NCBI GenBank assembly: GCA_902728285.1
Contig: CACVBU010000821.1
Coordinates: 793,450-857,449 of the forward strand
Length of the DNA stretch: 64,000 nucleotides
Reading direction: 5' to 3'
DNA from: Clytia hemisphaerica
Lineage: Eukaryota > Cnidaria > Hydrozoa > Leptothecata > Clytiidae
A program made the position numbers and the translations under genes. Each line of letters begins with the position of its first letter. The stretch's first letter is position 1. Under the pieces are notes generated by a model. That model searched no databases. It had not been told where the DNA came from and saw only the letters and a program-made list of their open reading frames with translations. Shown here piece after piece: positions 58,501 through 64,000 of this stretch.

Positions 58501-61500
58501 TGGTTCTTTTTCTTGTCAAACTATTGTCATCACCACAACGACCACCACTACTACAACTACGACCACTCCAACAACGACCACACCTACTACGACAACGACC
58601 ACCCCAACAACAACGACGACTACCCCGACTACAACTACGACTACTCCAACAACAACAACGACAACAACGACCACCCCAACAACAACAACGACCACCCCAA
58701 CAACTACAACAACCACCCCAACTACTACAACGACCACCCCAACTACGACAACGACCACCCCAACAACTACAACGACCACTCCAACAACAACAACGACCAC
58801 ACCTATAACAACAACGACCACCCCAACTACTACAACGATCACCCCAACTACGACAACGACCACTCCAACAACTACAACAACCACCCCAACTACTACAACG
58901 ACCACTCCAACAACAACAACGACCACACCGACTACCACAACTACTACCCCTACTCCTACGACAACAACAACAACCACTACTACACCAGTAACATTAACAC
59001 CAACGGTCGCCAATACATGTTCAAGTGTTTCTTCTCTTCTTCCATTACCAGCGGGTCGATTCGAGTTAAAAATCTTCCTAAACCGAAATTTTGGGACAGA
59101 CAATCCAATCATCCTCATCGGGTTTTCATCAGAAGTCAGCATTGACGTCGAAAACTCTGCCACTATCGACAGTGTACAACGGTCTTTAACCAAAAACACT
59201 TACGCGATGGTTCTCTCTTCTTCAGCTATTCAAGATCTAAAAGACGGAGAAAATGAACTCCTCATCAACGTTGCCGTCCAACTACATGACGTCAACATGA
59301 CATCACTTCAAGTGACCTTCTTGAGGTTTGGTGTTTTCTTATGCAAAGAGTATGTTCCAACAACTCAACCACCAACAGTGACCATTGGTGGAAATTGCAT
59401 GAATTATGTTTACCCTGACCACTATGAAGCCGACTTTGAATCTGGCTCCATTGAACTTCCAATCGCCAAAACGTCCAACGTTTCATGGCAGTTAACGGTA
59501 AATTTGCTTTTATAGATTTTGTTTGAATTTTTCAAGGCATTTCATTATTATTGGGCCGCTGAACAGCACAAAAAATGGAGTTCTACATATTACTACATAC
59601 TACTTTTTCTTTATCCATTACATGTTTCTTCTGATTTTACTTTCTAGATTGGTGTTAAAGGAGCTTTCACAGACCTTAGGTTGAGTAGTACCATCAAGTT
59701 ACCACTCAATATTCCTGAAGAAAAATGTATCTCCATATACCAAAGTACAGATGCCAACCAAGCCTTGGTTGCCAGATCCACCCTCAGGCTGCGTTACGTT
59801 CTTCTTTTTGATGAAGAAACAGAGACCAACCCCACAATCGCTTACATCAATTTCAAAGTTGGTGATGAGGAAAGCTTTTGTGGAAAGATTCCTGATTGCA
59901 TTTTCCAAACTACCACCCCTTTACCAGTCACAACCACTCAGGAACCAGTCACTACCACTCAGGAACCAGTCACTACCACTCAGGAACCAGTAACCACCAC
60001 TCTTGAGCCCGTCACTACCACTCTTGAGCCAGTCACCACCACTCTTGAGCCAGTCACCACCACCTTTGAGCCAGTCACCACCACCTTTGAGCCAGTCACC
60101 ACCACCTTTGAGCCAGTCACCACCACCACCTTGAGCCACCACCACCTTGAGCCAGTCACCACACTTTGAGCCAGTCACCACCACCTTTGAGCCAGTCACC
60201 ACCACCTTTGAGCCAGTCACCACCACTATTGAGCCAGTAACCACCACTCTTGAGCCAGTAACCACCACTCTTGAGCCAGTCACCACCACTCTTGAGCCAG
60301 TCACCACCACTCTTGAGCCAGTAACTACCACACTTGAGCCAGTAACCACCACTCTTGAGCCAGTAACCACCACTCTTGAGCCAATAACCACCACTCTTGA
60401 GCCAGTCACCACCACTCTTGAACCAGTAACCACGACACTTGAGCCGGTCACTACTACTCTTGAGCCAGTAACCACCACTCCTGACATCTTCACTACCACT
60501 GAGCTTATAACAACCACAGAAAAGCTGATCAATTCATCCGTTTGTGATAACTTTTTGATGCCACCGCAAGCTTTCGTTGTCGGTCGAGAAGCTGGGACAA
60601 TCAAATTTCCTGTTCAGCAAAATGCCTCAGTCTGGTTCATGCAGGTATGTTTGAGATCTTGGATTATTCTTAATTTGCTACTCTCGGGTACCTAATAGCC
60701 TGGGGGGGGGGTTGGAATAAGCGGGGGAGGGGGTGGGTGGAAAAAATCTCAAAACTTAACAAGCGGGGGGGGGGGGGGTTGGAAAAATCTCAAAACTTAT
60801 AAGTGGGGAAGGGGGGTGGAATAAAAATGTCCTGGGTAGAAATCTTTAAATTTTCCCAAAAATTAATGAGCGGGGGGATAAGAACGTCCTGGGTGGAAAA
60901 AATTTCGAAAAATTGATTATTTGGGAACCCTTATTAGGGACCCGAGAGTATTAGACTTCTACAAAATTAAATATTCTTATAAAACTATTATTATAAAAAT
61001 CTCCAGCCGTTTTGTTCATGTGTTGTCTTACTAAAATGGGCCCTTCCATAAAAAAAATTTTACATGGGGGGTGGAGGATATATTGTCCGGGGGTAGCAAA
61101 AAATCATCAAAATTTGCCTTGTCCGGGGTGTAAAATTTGCTCTGTCCGGGGTAATTTGGTGTGTCCGGGGGGTCAGCAGATGCTTGTCCGGGGCAAAGAT
61201 CAGCTTGTCCGGGGGGGAGGGGGGGGCAGAGATCAGCTTGTCCGGGGGGTAAATCACTAAAAATTGTTATATCCTCCACCTCCCCATGTACAATTTTTTT
61301 CTGGAAGAGCCCAATGCAAATGAAAATGCTTTTCATTACAAATTATAATTCCTTGTTTCAGATTGGCATTGAAGGATTATTCACCGATTTTCAACTCGAA
61401 AATTCACTCGAAGGACCTGAAGTCACCGATTGTGTTCTGTCTTTCTGGAGTTCCTCAGAAAACAATCTTCTGACAGCATCGACCGACTTTGAAGTGAAAT

Positions 61501-63641
61501 ATACTTTAACGTACGAGCCCCAACAAAGACCTTTCCCACAGGTCACTTTTGTGCAATTCCTTTACGCTCAAACAAACCAACGTTGTGGAACAGAACCCGA
61601 ATGTCCTGAACAACCTCGCACCACCATAGAGCCTCTACTACCAGGAGAACTTACCACACCAGCTCCTGGTCCTCAATGCGGTCCCCTTCTCTCCAATTTG
61701 AATCGAACATCCACAGGATTGACAGGAACTGTCACCTTCCCTATCTCTTCGAATGCTTCAACTTGGTATTTGAAGGTATATTTTAAAAACTTTTTTGAAA
61801 TGGTCGAACCTGTAAAACCTTTTGGTTTCAGTTGAAATTTCTCCTGTAATAAAAATCATTTTTTGTTCAGCAAAGGATCATCATATTCATTGATAGGTTT
61901 TATTATATCCTGTCATCTAATAAATTGATTTGAAGTTTCATCTCTGACAGTCTTTTCATAATGGAGCTTAACGTATTGAGTTTCAGACCGAAAAATGGAG
62001 GCGAATCTTCAACCTTTCATAGGCAAGAAAAAGTATTTTGGAAAGCAGATTAAACTTTCTTGTCGTATAAAGATGTTTCTGGCTCCGGCGTTAAATGCTA
62101 CTTTCAATCTATCCTTTGTATGTGGGAAATAAGGATTCTATCTTTCGGCTATCTAATCGACTTAAAGGTCCTACTATTTAAACAGGGTTAAAAAAGACTC
62201 CTTATTCGTTTACTTATCCGTTAATATATCCGTTAATATCAACATCGACGAAATCCAATTTTGTTCTTTCTATCGTCTTCATAGGTTGGCATCGATGGTG
62301 CATTTAAGAGTTTGACGATAGAAGGTACAACTGAAGGACCAGATTTCAATGAATGTCTGCTCTCCTTTTGGAGTGGAGATGATAACAGTGTTCTAGTAAC
62401 AGGAAAGGATTTGGTCTTGAATTTTCAATTGATGACGAATGAAGGTGCATCTATCACCCATTTCACTCTTTACTATGCACAAACAATGCAGAATTGTGGA
62501 ACCGAGCCTACTTGTGGGTTCGAAACAACCGCATCTCCTCAAATAACAACTGAAGCTCCAGAACAAACGACTCAAGCTCCAGAACAAACGACTCAAGCTC
62601 CAGAACAAACAACTCAAGCTCCAGAACAAACAACTCAAGCTCCAGAACAAACAACCCAAGCTCCAGAACAAACCACTCAAGCTCCAGAGCAAACAACACA
62701 AGCTCCAGAACAAACCACTCAAGCTCCAGAACAAACCACTCAAATTCCAGAACAAACAACCCAAGCTCCAGAACAAACCACTCAAGCTCCGGAACAAACC
62801 ACTCAAGCTCCAGAGCAAACAACTCAAGCTCCAGAACAAACCACTCAAGCTCCGAACAAACCACTCAAGCTCCAGAACAAACAACTCAAGCTCCAGAACA
62901 AACCACTCAAGCTCCGGAACAAACCACTCAAGCTCCAGAGCAAACAACTCAAGCTCCAGAACAAACCACTCAAGCTCCGGAACAAACCACTCAAGCTCCA
63001 GAGCAAACAACTCAAGCTCCAGAACAAACCACTCAAGCTCCGGAACAAACCACTCAAGCTCCAGAGCAAACAACTCAGCTCCAGAACAAACAACTCAAGC
63101 TCCAGAACAAACCACTCAAGCTCCAGAACAAACCACTCAAGCTCCAGAGCAAACAACTCAGGCTCCAGAACAAACAACTCAAGCTCCAGAACAAACAACT
63201 CAAGCTCCAGAACAAACCACTCAAGCTCCAGAACAAACAACTCAGGCTCCAGAACAAACAACTCAGGCTCCGGAACAAACAACCCAAGCTCCAGAACAAA
63301 CCACTCAAGCTCCAGAACAAACAACTCAAGCTCCAGAACAAACAACTCAAGCTCCAGAACAAACAACTCAGGCTCCAGAACAAACGACTCAGGCTCCAGA
63401 ACAAACAACTCAGGCTCCAGAACAAACAACTCAAGCTCCAGAACAAACAACTCAAGCTCCAGAACAAACCACTCAAGCTCCGGAACAAACCACTCAAGCT
63501 CCAGAGCAAACAACTCAAGCTCCAGAGCAAACAACGGAATCAGGCGGCGAATCGACCGAAGGCATTGGAGGAGAGACGACGGAATTCACAGAAGCATTCG
63601 GCTCAGGGTCCGGAATAGATCTTGGTTTCAATAAACAATAA
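55599..63641 (+). CDS. Secreted mucin-like protein with two fibronectin type II domains
   Basis: Coding exons: 55,599-55,713; 56,241-56,372; 56,801-56,950; 57,927-59,497; 59,648-60,644; 61,362-61,775; 62,285-63,641. Signal peptide [21 protein letters not shown]. Two FN2 modules: [17 protein letters not shown] with GKWAAC, and [17 protein letters not shown] with PWCSL and YC; their introns are all phase 1. Four to six Cys-containing beta-rich modules follow (motifs [20 protein letters not shown]), separated by Thr/Pro linkers; the last three modules are split by phase-0 introns before 'IGV.GAF'. O-glycosylated extracellular matrix or mucus is the likely setting. The array in exon 5 has a net frame shift with a stop at 60,167-60,169, and exon 7 has two single-base losses. 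One gene with array errors, or a damaged gene, are both possible. Confidence 0.7.
57797..57840. repeat. Perfect 16-bp hairpin in a mucin-gene intron
   Basis: TTTATCAACCCTTAAA (57,797-57,812) and its complement (57,825-57,840) with a 12-base loop. It lies 86 bases before the exon 4 acceptor. Role unknown. Confidence 0.6.
58530..58990 (+). repeat. Thr-rich TTTTTTP array (coding)
   Basis: About 20 units of ACNACNACNACNACNACN-CCA encode TTTTTTP, with third-position variation (ACA/ACT/ACG/ACC) that keeps the amino acids constant, a sign that the protein sequence is what is maintained. It lies between modules 1 and 2 of the mucin-like protein. Confidence 0.85.
59925..60490 (+). repeat. EPVTTT array (coding, with a frame slip)
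   Basis: About 26 units of 21 bp (GAGCCAGTCACCACCACTCTT). Most are exact 21-mers, but near 60,106-60,170 three consecutive units have about 23, 16 and 19 bases, a net loss of five, which changes frame and brings a stop at 60,167-60,169. The original sense resumes in another frame from about 60,147. Confidence 0.8.
60679..60950. mobile_element. G-rich MITE in a mucin-gene intron
   Basis: Ends TACTCTCGGGTACC and GGGACCCGAGAGTA. The interior has G runs of 5 to 15 and repeated 'TGGAAAAAATCTCAAAACTT' type words. Non-coding. Confidence 0.7.
61038..61312. mobile_element. MITE with TTGTCCGGGG array in the same intron
   Basis: Inverted ends near GGGCCCTTCCA and (T)GGAAGAGCCC, then AAAAATT.TACATGGGG and GGTGGAGGATATA paired with their complements. 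The core holds about nine TTGTCCGGGG or TGTCCGGGG units with many GGGG runs. Confidence 0.75.
62555..63535 (+). repeat. APEQTTQ array (coding, two single-base losses)
   Basis: About 46 units of 21 bp (GCTCCAGAACAAACAACTCAA). One base is missing near 62,853 (GCTCCGAACAAACC) and one near 63,075 (ACTCAGCTCC). All three frames are open through the array, so the predicted protein changes sense without stopping. The natural-looking C-terminus ([17 protein letters not shown]...) lies in the frame reached after both losses relative to unit register, ending at TAA 63,639-63,641; the unbroken frame ends at 63,632-63,634. Confidence 0.85.
63630..63635 (+). terminator. Poly(A) signal overlapping the mucin-gene end
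   Basis: AATAAA overlaps the final codons (and the stop TAA of the alternative frame). If used, the 3' UTR would be very short. No other strong AATAAA was noted before the window end. Confidence 0.4.
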
Positions 63642-64000
63642 CGAATTGTTCATCATTAGTCAAAATTGAAAGCTCACTTTCAGAAGAGAGACTCTTTTTT
63701 ATTTATTACCTAAAAGATTATGCACTGTTATTTTTAAAGTAATAATTCGTGTCGACTTTTAAGACATTATTTTTTAAGTCTATTGGCTTTGAGTATGCAC
63801 TCCTTTAGGTACCATGTGTAAACTAGGTCACTGTAATTAGATTAATTCCTCTGAGATCGGTTTCCACATGATTGAAGGTAGAGTGCACTTTTAAAGCGAA
63901 TTGACTTTAGTTTATTGATATTAGAAATGTTCATTAAAAATTGAATTTTGAAACTTAAAAAAAAAACACCTTGAGACATTTCCACTACCATATTCCACTG
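63642..64000. other. Downstream flank, no gene recognised
   Basis: AT-rich sequence to the window edge. It may hold the 3' UTR of the mucin-like gene. Nothing else is supported. Confidence 0.4.

Noticed and set aside
58516..59199. Val/Gly-rich frame on the minus strand
   Set aside because: It is antisense to the Thr-rich coding array, which has consistent sense, flanking modules and splice sites.

Overview
The window is genomic DNA from a multicellular animal. It is AT-rich, and its genes carry GT-AG introns, AATAAA-type poly(A) signals, a signal-peptide protein with fibronectin type II (FN2) modules, an SLC6 transporter and a CFDP1/BCNT chromatin protein. Inverted-repeat DNA elements are very dense. 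Penelope-like elements with hammerhead-ribozyme cores and G-rich repeats with 'GGGGGGTACTTAGG' ends would suit an invertebrate such as a cnidarian. I cannot name the species from sequence alone.

Layout. Positions 1-27.9 kb hold no intact host gene that I recognise. They form a mosaic of foldback elements, MITEs, a SINE, minisatellites and a 5'-truncated Penelope-like element (22.2-23.6 kb, minus strand, RT fragment plus GIY-YIG). Several elements are nested and can be ordered in time because target-site duplications and empty sites survive. 27.98-28.74 kb (minus) is a single-exon Ras-like GTPase. 29-41 kb is again repeat-rich. It holds a degenerate LINE inside a TIR element, itself inside a Mutator-like element carrying a tRNA-like promoter, and an A-rich array bounded by short inverted repeats.

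From 41.5 kb the window becomes genic, all on the plus strand. CFDP1/BCNT (41,590-44,938, seven coding exons) ends in the diagnostic BCNT C-terminal domain. An SLC6 Na+/Cl--dependent transporter (46,832-54,947, nine coding exons) follows; its penultimate coding exon carries an in-frame TAG just before the last transmembrane helix. A secreted, mucin-like FN2 protein (55,599-63,641, seven coding exons) follows. It has Thr-rich linkers (TTTTTTP, EPVTTTL and APEQTTQ arrays) between repeated Cys-containing modules, and reading-frame slips inside two of the arrays.

The three plus-strand genes share no evident pathway; their order looks like ordinary animal gene neighbourhood. The most interesting material is in the repeats: three hammerhead-like cores, two of them in inverted orientation; two copies of a TIR element with 9-bp duplications and tRNA-type A/B boxes; six perfect 14-bp CRE-type Maf sites in one foldback family; and one perfect 20-bp p53-family consensus. 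All are sequence-based observations, and none has been tested by search or folding software.
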